Part shown: piece after piece, positions 1 to 5,630 of the stretch
Layout: every line of letters starts with the position of its first letter
Numbering within the stretch: the stretch's first letter is position 1
Assembly (NCBI GenBank): GCA_016284575.1
Contig: JAEEPD010000195.1
Span: 1-20,450, forward strand
Length of the DNA: 20,450 bases
Direction: 5' to 3'
From: Bacillota bacterium
Lineage (GTDB): Bacteria; Bacillota; Clostridia; Peptostreptococcales; Anaerovoracaceae
Made by a program: the position numbers and the translations under genes
The notes under the pieces: model-generated
What the model was told of the DNA's origin: nothing
Databases searched by the model: none
Seen by the model: the letters and a program-made list of their open reading frames with translations, nothing else

Positions 1-712
1 CGGTGCAGCTCTTCCAGAAGAAGGTCCTGGTCATGTCAGACTGGTAGCCCTTGTAGGCGGAGCCCATATCCACAAGGATGATGTCGCCCTCCTTAAGAGC
101 TCTTTCTCCGGGACGGTGGTGGGGGTTTGCGGCATTTTCCTGGAAGGCCACGATGACCCATCCTGGATGGTCAAAGCCCTCTTCCGCAAACATCTGTGAG
201 ATAGTCCTTGCTGCTTCTTTTTCGGTGATCCCGTCCCTGAATACGCCTCTGACCCTCTTCATTACTTTGTCGTTCATGAGGCTGGCTGTGCGCATCAGCT
301 CCTTCTCGTCTTCATCCTTATGGGCTCTCTGAAGATTTACAGCCCTGTCTGCCACATAATAGCCTGCAGCGGCATTGAGCTCCTTAAGGGGCAGCAGCCA
401 CTTTGCGGGGTATTCTCCGTCCACGCCCAGCGGCTTTGCAGGATCTATGACCTTTGCGATGGCTTTGCAGACATCATCGCCGTCCGTATGCCACTCCACA
501 TCGTATCCGCCCAGAGTGGTGTAGCCTATTACATCATTGGCAAGCACCTTTACCTGAGTCATGTTTACATAGAGGAAGGTGGCTCTGTCGCTTTTTTTAG
601 CGCCGAAGGGGGCGAAATAGTTGATATTGATGGGATTCGCGATCAGTATCTGATCCATGCCAAGCTGCTGCATGTATTTGCGAAGTCCGTCGATGCGGTT
701 CTGAAGAAGCAT
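1..712 (-). CDS. M24 family Xaa-Pro peptidase (aminopeptidase/prolidase type), N-terminal part
   Basis: The first 237 residues of a cytoplasmic metallopeptidase are visible; the 3' end lies beyond the left edge. M24 enzymes remove the N-terminal residue before proline, or cleave X-Pro dipeptides, using two metal ions. Residues 1-130 fit the creatinase-type N-terminal domain. The pita-bread catalytic domain follows, with the substrate-loop motif AANPHHRPGER (about 194-204), then VDMGSAYKGYQSDMTR, whose Asp215 and Asp226 match the first two metal ligands. The remaining His and Glu ligands lie outside the window. Full-length relatives are about 360-400 residues, so roughly 130-160 are missing. 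The ATG at 712 is chosen because AAGGAGG sits just upstream (about 717-723). The gene has its own promoter and lies behind the terminator of the ECF operon, so it is probably a separate unit. The exact specificity (PepP or PepQ) is not resolved. Confidence 0.9.
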   Translation of the reverse strand, partial: MLLQNRIDGLRKYMQQLGMDQILIANPININYFAPFGAKKSDRATFLYVNMTQVKVLANDVIGYTTLGGYDVEWHTDGDDVCKAIAKVIDPAKPLGVDGEYPAKWLLPLKELNAAAGYYVADRAVNLQRAHKDEDEKELMRTASLMNDKVMKRVRGVFRDGITEKEAARTISQMFAEEGFDHPGWVIVAFQENAANPHHRPGERALKEGDIILVDMGSAYKGYQSDMTRTFFWKSCT

Positions 713-768
713 TTTATCCTCCTTGAGTCTTCTGACTGGTCTGCCTGATAACAACTTGTTCATTACAG

Positions 769-797
769 ATTATAAGGCAGGAGGGCGTTTAATTCAA
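769..797 (-). promoter_or_regulatory. Promoter of the M24 peptidase gene
   Basis: On the minus strand a -35 TTGAAT (792-797) and a perfect -10 TATAAT (769-774) are separated by 17 bp. The predicted start near 762 gives a leader of about 50 nt ending in AAGGAGG. The -35 overlaps the T-tract side of the upstream operon's terminator, a compact terminator-promoter junction. Confidence 0.7.
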
Positions 798-798
798 T

Positions 799-829
799 AA
801 AAAACCCCCGAAGGCACAGGCCCCGGGGG
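799..829 (-). terminator. Rho-independent terminator of the ECF transporter operon
   Basis: Read on the minus strand, a GC-rich hairpin (CCCCCG at 805-810 pairing with CGGGGG at 824-829, plus an inner GGC/GCC) is followed by six T residues (804-799). It begins 19 bp after the stop codon of the ATPase gene. Confidence 0.9.
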
Positions 830-847
830 CATAGCCGCAGCTGTTTT

Positions 848-2620
848 CTATTCTTTTCTGTCTATTATCTGGTCCTGGAAGAAGCTCCAGTTGGGCACGT
901 AGGGCATGCCGCAGTCCGCCAGCTTTCCAGACATGCTGGCGATGATGGTGGGCTTAAGCTTCAGGGCCTCCAGCTTATCCAGATTGTCTCTGAAGATCAC
1001 ATCCGGGTCCGCGTTCAGCACTATCTGACCGTCGTCCACTACCACCACTCTTGTGGCGTACTTTGCTACGACCTCCATGTCGTGGGTGACCATAACCAGT
1101 GTGCCGTCGTGGAAATCGATAAGCTCCTGCATCAGGGAGAGTATGCCCTTAAGGTCCCTTTCGTCAAGGCCTGTGGTGGGCTCGTCCAGCATGATGATCT
1201 TCGGATTTGATACCAGCATGGTGGCCACGGCAAGCCTCTGCCTCTGGCCTCTGGAGAGGGCAAAGGGGTGCTCCTCCTGACGGTCCGTAAGGCCCACGAT
1301 CTCAAGTGCTCTGTCGGTGAGGGACTTTATCTCATCCTCAGGATAGTTGTTGTTCCGAAGGCCGAATTCGATCTCCTCCCGGACGGTGTTGCAGAACAGC
1401 TGGTTGTCAGGGTTCTGGAACACGTAGCCGATATCCAGGATCAGCTTTGATATCTCCACGTCTTTCGTGTTCTGGCCATTGATTATAACATCGCCTGCGG
1501 TGGGCTGAAGTATGCCAAGCAGGTTCTTCATGAGGGTGGTCTTGCCTGAGCCGTTGTGGCCCACGATGGCGAAGAACTCGCCCTTGTAGATGTCAAGATC
1601 GATGTTCTTAAGGGTATCCGCCTGGGCGGTGGGATATCTGAAGCTGAGGTTCCTGACCTCCGCCACCTTTTCGGTGCTCTTAATGGTGTAATCCCTGTAT
1701 CTGATGGGCGGGAAACTGATCTGTCCGCTGGTCAGCACCTGGCGGGCAAAGTCCATCACGTCCTCCTTCTTAACGGGATATTTTACCTTGTTGTAGCTGA
1801 AGCCCTTGTCCAGCAGGTACTTTCCGAAGCGCACCTGGTCCGGGATGCGGACGCCGATGGAGTCCAGATACTCGTAGTTTTCGTAGAATATGGGCCCTGG
1901 CTCGCCATCAAGGACTATCTGGCCTTCGTGCATCACCATTACTCTGTCGGTGAACTCCAGCAGGTCCGTGAGCTCATGCTCTATGACCAGGAAGGTCATG
2001 CGGCCCTTTTCGTCGGTGCCGGGGATGTCCAGCTGGATCTCGGTCTTGAGCTCCTGCAGTATATCCACCACCTCCTGCTTGCTTATAGGGTCCAGGTCCG
2101 TGGTGGGGTCGTCCAGCACGATTATCTGCGGAAGTATGGCCAGGTTAGAGGCTATGCTTACCTTCTGCTTCTGTCCGCCGGACAGGGAGAAGTTGAGCCT
2201 CTTGCTGAGGTTTTCTATGCGCAGCTTCTTCATGGCGTAGTTGACGCGCTCCACGATCTCGTCGTGCTTGTAGCCCTGGCATTCCACTCCCAGAGCCACC
2301 TCGTCCTGCACTCTTATGGAGAAGATCTGGTCCTCGGGATTCTGGAACACCATGCCGATGCTGCCGGAAAGCTCGTGGATCTCAACCTCCGCGGTGTTCA
2401 TGCCGTTGACTATGACCTCGCCGTACATGTCGCCGTTGGTCAGGTGGGGGATGATGCCGTTAAGGCATTTGGCAAGGGTGGTCTTGCCGGAACCGGAGGA
2501 ACCGCACAGAAGTACGAATTCACCCATTCCTATCTTAAAGCTCTGCCTGTTTACAGCCCTGGCCTCAGTGCCGGGGTAAACAAAGCTCAGTTCTTTTGCT
2601 TCCAAAACTGTGTGATCCAT
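848..2620 (-). CDS. ECF transporter ATPase, two EcfA domains fused in one chain
   Basis: Cytoplasmic energy-coupling ATPase (590 residues) that drives uptake through EcfT and an S subunit. Two ABC domains are fused head to tail, as in YkoD-type proteins, instead of separate EcfA1 and EcfA2. Domain 1: Walker A GSSGSGKTT (40-48), Q-loop Q93, signature LSGGQ (146-150), Walker B ending LDDP (169-172), H-loop H215. Domain 2: Walker A GHNGSGKTT (354-362), Q-loop FQNPDNQ, signature LSRGQ (455-459), Walker B LDEP (478-481), H-loop in VTHD. A linker of about 60 residues joins them. Domain 1 has Asp171 where the catalytic Glu is usual, and domain 2 has an altered signature, so the two ATP sites are unequal. 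The ATG at 2620 is preferred over a GTG at 2641 because GAGGT lies 6 nt upstream of the ATG; it starts 13 nt after the EcfT stop. Last gene of the operon. Confidence 0.95.
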   Translation of the reverse strand: MDHTVLEAKELSFVYPGTEARAVNRQSFKIGMGEFVLLCGSSGSGKTTLAKCLNGIIPHLTNGDMYGEVIVNGMNTAEVEIHELSGSIGMVFQNPEDQIFSIRVQDEVALGVECQGYKHDEIVERVNYAMKKLRIENLSKRLNFSLSGGQKQKVSIASNLAILPQIIVLDDPTTDLDPISKQEVVDILQELKTEIQLDIPGTDEKGRMTFLVIEHELTDLLEFTDRVMVMHEGQIVLDGEPGPIFYENYEYLDSIGVRIPDQVRFGKYLLDKGFSYNKVKYPVKKEDVMDFARQVLTSGQISFPPIRYRDYTIKSTEKVAEVRNLSFRYPTAQADTLKNIDLDIYKGEFFAIVGHNGSGKTTLMKNLLGILQPTAGDVIINGQNTKDVEISKLILDIGYVFQNPDNQLFCNTVREEIEFGLRNNNYPEDEIKSLTDRALEIVGLTDRQEEHPFALSRGQRQRLAVATMLVSNPKIIMLDEPTTGLDERDLKGILSLMQELIDFHDGTLVMVTHDMEVVAKYATRVVVVDDGQIVLNADPDVIFRDNLDKLEALKLKPTIIASMSGKLADCGMPYVPNWSFFQDQIIDRKE

Positions 2621-2633
2621 GTTTGTACCTCGA

Positions 2634-3443
2634 TTATGCACTGGTGACGTAGGGATCCACTCCGAGGCCGAAGCCGAAGCGGAGCACGATGGCTGTGATG
2701 GCGAAGGCTATGCAAAGGCCCAGGAAGACGTAGTCCATGGGCTTGAATCTGAATTCCTGATAGTATTCCTTCCAGGCTCTTTTTCCAAAGCCCTTGGATT
2801 CAACTGCAACACCGGTGATGCGGCTCTTTCGCAGGGAGTTGATGATAAGGGGAAATACCGCCAGCTTGAAGGCTCTGAAGCGGTTCTTTGTGCCCTTGTA
2901 GCTCAGGCCTCTGATTATCTGGGCGGTCTTGATGTTCTGCATCTCGGTGGATACCAGGGGGAACATCTTAAGGGCGCCCATCATCATGAAGGCTACGCTC
3001 AAGGGGCAGTGCATCTTCATCATGGCCTTGGCCAGGCTGGCCGGGTCTGTGGTGCAGATCAGTATCAGCGCCACCAGGGCGGGAAGAGATGCTCTGAAGC
3101 CCAGCATCAGTCCCGAACGGAAGCCGATGTCGGTGGCGGTGAGGGGACCCAGCTTGAAAAGGGTGTGCTGAGCCGGGTGCTGGTAATTATAAAAAGTAGC
3201 AAAAATGACGGAAATAACTGCGAAAACCAGTATCGCAACCAGCAGCGCCTTTATGGGACGGATGTCTATTTTTGCTGAGATCCACACGGGCAGTATAAGC
3301 ATGGCGCAGCCCAGCAGATAGGAAAACTCCGTGAAGAACAGCGGCACTGTGGCGAAAATGATGATGTAAATGAGCTTGGTCCTGGGGTCCAGCCTGTGGA
3401 CCCAGGTGTCCTTTTCATAGTTTAAACTGAAATCGGAGCTCAA
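2634..3443 (-). CDS. ecfT: ECF transporter transmembrane component EcfT
   Basis: Membrane scaffold (269 residues) that couples the ATPase to the S subunit. It belongs to the EcfT/CbiQ family: an N-terminal HRLDPRTKL segment, four or five hydrophobic helices, and two cytoplasmic coupling helices with the family's basic-Gly signatures, IIRGLSYKG and ESKGFGKR, which contact the ATPase. Length is typical (about 265). The start is taken as TTG at 3443-3441: AAAGGAGGG sits about 7 nt upstream, and no ATG with a comparable ribosome site exists in frame. An in-frame ATG at 3470 lies upstream of that ribosome site, so it is less likely. The stop is 13 nt before the fused ATPase start, so the two are almost certainly co-translated. 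Confidence 0.93.
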   Translation of the reverse strand: MSSDFSLNYEKDTWVHRLDPRTKLIYIIIFATVPLFFTEFSYLLGCAMLILPVWISAKIDIRPIKALLVAILVFAVISVIFATFYNYQHPAQHTLFKLGPLTATDIGFRSGLMLGFRASLPALVALILICTTDPASLAKAMMKMHCPLSVAFMMMGALKMFPLVSTEMQNIKTAQIIRGLSYKGTKNRFRAFKLAVFPLIINSLRKSRITGVAVESKGFGKRAWKEYYQEFRFKPMDYVFLGLCIAFAITAIVLRFGFGLGVDPYVTSA

Positions 3444-3529
3444 TATTCTTCCCTCCTTTAGCGGTCTCATAAGCCATACATACAACCGGGCAGTTTGTAT
3501 GTAATAAGCTTATATGATTCCGGATAGAT

Positions 3530-3558
3530 GGAAGGCCCGCAGCAGGGCGGGCGCTTCC
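3530..3558 (-). other. Intercistronic stem-loop between the putative S subunit and ecfT
   Basis: A GC-rich hairpin lies in the 124-nt gap: GCCCGC (3535-3540) pairs with GCGGGC (3547-3552) around a 6-nt loop, and an outer GGAA/TTCC stem is separated by a small internal loop. No T-tract follows on the minus strand, so it does not look like a simple terminator. It could be an mRNA processing or stability element, or could partly attenuate ecfT. Confidence 0.55.
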
Positions 3559-3567
3559 CAATGGTGA

Positions 3568-4128
3568 TTAGTTGATAAGTGCGCTGACCTTTTTGCCCAG
3601 CTTCAGACCGAGCCAGGTGCCGGGAACTGTCAGGATGAGAGCTCCCAGGAATGCCAGTGCGGAAAGACCCCAGTCGATGGGGACAAGGAAGATGTAAAGC
3701 AGTGAGATCCAAACCCAGACGAAATATACGACAGTGTAGTACAGAGCAAAGCTCAGAAGACGCTTGAAATCGTGATAAACGTCATCGGGATTGGCTAAGC
3801 CGTCGCCCTTCATGAAAAGGATCTCCGGCAGCAGCGGGCAGACTATGGGAAGGATCCAATAGGACCAGTGCTCGCCCTGCAGGAAGAAGTTGATGGCACA
3901 CCAGCCAACTGTGTAGTAGAATGCGGCCCATTTTTTCTTAACGACGGCCATACATGCTACAAGGCAGAAGCTGTTGAAGAAATGCATGAAGGAGTGGTTG
4001 AAGGGGAATATGACGCCTGCGGTCTTGAATACTATCCAGAGTACGCGGACCAGCGCAGCGAATACAACGACTGTGATAAGGTCAACAGCGTTGAATTTTT
4101 TGCTCCCCACATTTACTTTCTTTTCCAT
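3568..4128 (-). CDS. Probable ECF transporter substrate-binding (S) component, substrate unknown
   Basis: Small integral membrane protein of 186 residues with about five or six hydrophobic segments (roughly 17-36, 46-62, 67-80, 89-105, 126-150 and 156-175). It starts with a basic stretch and ends in Lys/Gly-rich sequence. It is called an S component from size, topology and position directly before ecfT and the fused ATPase, not from a recognised signature. I could not place it in a named family such as ThiT, BioY, RibU or YkoE. The loop between helices 3 and 4 is rich in aromatics and His (FLQGEHWSYWILP), a plausible substrate site. The ATG at 4128 is preferred because GGAGG lies 7 nt upstream; an in-frame ATG at 4191 lacks this. 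It follows the dehydrogenase by 90 nt. Confidence 0.7.
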   Translation of the reverse strand: MEKKVNVGSKKFNAVDLITVVVFAALVRVLWIVFKTAGVIFPFNHSFMHFFNSFCLVACMAVVKKKWAAFYYTVGWCAINFFLQGEHWSYWILPIVCPLLPEILFMKGDGLANPDDVYHDFKRLLSFALYYTVVYFVWVWISLLYIFLVPIDWGLSALAFLGALILTVPGTWLGLKLGKKVSALIN

Positions 4129-4185
4129 TTTTAAACCTCCAAGATTCATAAATCGATACGAAAGTTGCCCGGTTGTAAGATGTAT

Positions 4186-4212
4186 AAACAATCAGTTTAA
4201 AACTGTTTGTTT
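4186..4212. repeat. 27-bp near-perfect palindrome between the dehydrogenase and the putative S subunit
   Basis: The sequence is symmetric about position 4199, with 12 of 13 base pairs matching; only T4192/T4206 breaks the symmetry. Its core is CAGTTTAAAACTG. It starts 7 nt downstream of the dehydrogenase stop and ends about 58 nt before the next start codon. It is AT-rich and lacks a following T-tract, so it is a weak terminator candidate. It could be an operator for a dimeric regulator or an intercistronic hairpin. Confidence 0.6.
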
Positions 4213-4218
4213 CTGTTG

Positions 4219-5238
4219 TTATTCGAAGTCCTCCCTGCGGAATTCGATGCCGCCGCCCACCAGCTCTTCTCCGAAGACCGCAAGGCAGAAGGCCATGACG
4301 GCGTCTGCGTAGGGGGTCGGGATGCCGAAGAGTCTGCCTATTTTAGCTATGGGGGCTATGCCAAAGGGCACGTCCTCGGTAAGGTAGCGGTGGTCCAGAA
4401 GCTGAGGACCCGCGGCCTTTATATAGGCGGGGTTTTTGGTGAGGGCGTCGAAAAGATTGTCATACTTGTCCGGCCAGAAGCTGTTGATGCCGGTAAGTAC
4501 GTCGTCGATCCCGCAGCCCAGGGCCTTTGCCACCTGGATGCGTTCCCTGTCCAGCGCGACCACAAGGTCCACGCCCTTTTGTGAAGCACCGTCTGCATAG
4601 AATCTGAAGGGCTGAGCGTTTTCGGCTCTTGCTGCGTTCAGTATGGTGAGGGGCACGTGGATGACTGGATTTGTGGTGGACATGGTGGTCTCTATGATGG
4701 AGCCCGCCGGAGCGAACTGGGGGAACACCTCCTTCAACTCTTCTATCAGCTGCGCCGTTTTTGAGCTGTCAGTTGCGCAGACGGAGGTCCGGGCCTTGAT
4801 GGTCATGCTCACGTGGTTTTCTGCCTTTGCGGAGGCCACAAAGAGCTGGGCTCCGGTCTCGGCAACAATAAGCTCCAGTTCGTCTATAAGGCTTCCCAGC
4901 ACCTGCTTGAACTCCAGAGCTCCCCAGTTGCTGTTGAATACCACTATGCGCTGGCCCTTTCTGAGGAGAGGCTTGAGCTGCTCCGCAACCTCTCTGTGAG
5001 CGTTGGCCACGGTCATGATGATTATCACATCGCCAAAGGCCGCCGCCTCCTCCATGGAGGTGGTCATGGGGGCTTTGAAGCAGCCGCTTAAGGCTCCCTC
5101 TGCCTCGATGCCTTTTTCGTTCACCAGGGCTGCCTTGGCAGCGTCTCTGGTCTTTACGATGCATTTTTCGCCCTTGGAAGTAAGATAGACCGCAAGGGCT
5201 CTTCCTGTCTTACCTCCGCCTATGATGGTAAAATTCAT
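4219..5238 (-). CDS. NAD(P)-dependent opine/octopine-type dehydrogenase family protein
   Basis: Soluble oxidoreductase of 339 residues. The N-terminal Rossmann fold is shown by MNFTIIGGGKTGRALA, with the GxGxxG-type loop at 7-12. The C-terminal half carries NPVIHVPLTILNAAR (190-204), which matches the opine dehydrogenase signature; His194 corresponds to the proposed catalytic His. Family members reductively condense an amino acid with a 2-oxo acid, or run the reverse oxidation; some act in opine metallophore synthesis. Length is slightly shorter than classic enzymes (about 360-430). The ATG at 5238 follows GGAGGAAGG directly. It appears to be the first gene of an operon with the S subunit, EcfT and fused EcfA. 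A ketopantoate-reductase-like role is an alternative, but the NPxxHxxxxxxNA motif favours the opine family. The substrate is not predictable. Confidence 0.85.
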   Translation of the reverse strand: MNFTIIGGGKTGRALAVYLTSKGEKCIVKTRDAAKAALVNEKGIEAEGALSGCFKAPMTTSMEEAAAFGDVIIIMTVANAHREVAEQLKPLLRKGQRIVVFNSNWGALEFKQVLGSLIDELELIVAETGAQLFVASAKAENHVSMTIKARTSVCATDSSKTAQLIEELKEVFPQFAPAGSIIETTMSTTNPVIHVPLTILNAARAENAQPFRFYADGASQKGVDLVVALDRERIQVAKALGCGIDDVLTGINSFWPDKYDNLFDALTKNPAYIKAAGPQLLDHRYLTEDVPFGIAPIAKIGRLFGIPTPYADAVMAFCLAVFGEELVGGGIEFRREDFE

Positions 5239-5249
5239 TCCTTCCTCCG

Positions 5250-5305
5250 TCCAGCTTCGGCTGGATAAATCTCCTGATATGTGTTTTTTCGGACATCAGG
5301 GTCCG
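5250..5305 (-). promoter_or_regulatory. Structured 5' leader of the dehydrogenase operon (candidate pseudoknot plus hairpin)
   Basis: Read on the minus strand, CGGAC (5305-5301) pairs with GTCCG (5294-5290). The 6-nt loop CCTGAT (5300-5295) is exactly complementary to ATCAGG (5278-5273) after an 11-nt A-rich linker, the geometry of an H-type pseudoknot. A second perfect 6-bp hairpin with CGAA loop (5265-5250) abuts the ribosome site GGAGGAAGG. It resembles no riboswitch class I can name. The complementarities are directly visible; function is inferred. Confidence 0.4.
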
Positions 5306-5321
5306 GATAGTATTAAAAAGA

Positions 5322-5350
5322 ATTATATTTAGTAAATATATTATATAGAA
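5322..5350 (-). promoter_or_regulatory. Candidate promoter of the dehydrogenase-ECF operon
   Basis: Minus strand: a perfect -10 TATAAT (5327-5322) with a poor -35 TTCTAT (5350-5345) at 17-bp spacing. The predicted start near 5315 would place the whole pseudoknot candidate in the leader. The stretch 5310-5400 is very AT-rich and offers other -10 matches, for example at 5340-5345 and 5307-5312. Confidence 0.35.
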
Positions 5351-5449
5351 CAGAATACTGATTATGTGTTGAGGATACGATATAATTATCATCATGTATT
5401 ATGATAGCAGTGTGCCGGTCCATTGTCAAATAACCCTGGACTTTACTGT

Positions 5450-5468
5450 AAAAATTAGCCTAACCTAA
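5450..5468. promoter_or_regulatory. DtxR/IdeR-like operator upstream of the cation exporter
   Basis: The run TTAGCCTAACCTAA (5455-5468) is identical to 14 consecutive positions of the classical 19-bp DtxR/IdeR consensus (TTAGGTTAGCCTAACCTAA). Over the full 19 bp, 15 positions match; the right half-site is complete and the left degenerate. Candidate -10 elements TATACT (5475-5480) and TATAGT (5485-5490) follow directly with poor -35 matches, so a bound regulator would overlap the core promoter. The consensus is recalled from the actinobacterial and staphylococcal literature; whether this organism has such a regulator is not visible here. Confidence 0.5.
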
Positions 5469-5516
5469 CTCATATATACTGTGTTATAGTGAATATAGAA
5501 ATACAACTCGATACAA

Positions 5517-5596
5517 ATCTGAACAGGCCGCGGATCCTTGGATCCGGGAGCCGGGTCGCTTTTGTGACAGTGGAGATTTCCGCGGGACAGGCAGAT
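5517..5596 (+). promoter_or_regulatory. NiCo (czcD-type) riboswitch
   Basis: A four-way junction aptamer directly upstream of a cation exporter. P1 is ATCTG (5517-5521) with CAGAT (5592-5596). P2 is CGGATC with GATCCG around CTTG (about 5530-5545). P3 is GTCGC with GTGAC around TTTT (5555-5568). P4 is GTGGA (5570-5574) with TCCGC (5579-5583). The joining segments GAACAGGC (5521-5528), GAGCCGGG (5548-5555) and GGGACAGG (5584-5591) match the conserved junction sequences of the class as I recall them from the crystallised NiCo RNA. The class binds Co2+ and Ni2+, and Fe2+ has also been reported. Position before a cation diffusion facilitator is the textbook context. Confidence 0.88.
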
Positions 5597-5613
5597 GCTC
5601 CGCTTTTTTATTT
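5582..5613 (+). terminator. Regulated terminator of the NiCo riboswitch
   Basis: GCGGG (5582-5586) can pair with TCCGC (5599-5603), followed by TTTTTTATTT (5604-5613). An alternative 6-bp stem uses GTGGAG (5570-5575) with CTCCGC (5598-5603). Both consume strands of P4 or enclose the 3' strand of P1, so aptamer and terminator are mutually exclusive. This predicts a metal-ON switch: metal stabilises the aptamer, the terminator fails to form, and the exporter is made. Confidence 0.7.
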
Positions 5614-5630
5614 ACTTAAAAGGTGCAGAT

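Noticed and set aside
1556..2647. Long plus-strand open frame (363 codons) opposite the fused ATPase
   Set aside because: It is the antisense shadow of a gene with all ABC motifs; no ribosome site and its translation resembles no known protein.
4129..4218. Thiamine, riboflavin or other vitamin riboswitch before the putative S subunit
   Set aside because: The gap is only 90 nt, is dominated by the AT-rich palindrome, and shows no conserved TPP, FMN or cobalamin motif.
848..5238. Opine metallophore (staphylopine-like) biosynthesis locus
   Set aside because: No nicotianamine-synthase-like (CntL) or racemase (CntK) gene and no Cnt-type solute-binding transporter is present; only the dehydrogenase resembles that pathway.
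5517..5596. yybP-ykoY manganese riboswitch
   Set aside because: The paired loop motifs of that class are absent, while the four-way junction and CAGGC/GGGACAGG segments fit the NiCo class.
5595..5630. Upstream ATG that would add 12 residues to the CDF protein
   Set aside because: It lies in the P1 stem of the riboswitch and before the regulated terminator; the ATG at 5631 has its own ribosome site.
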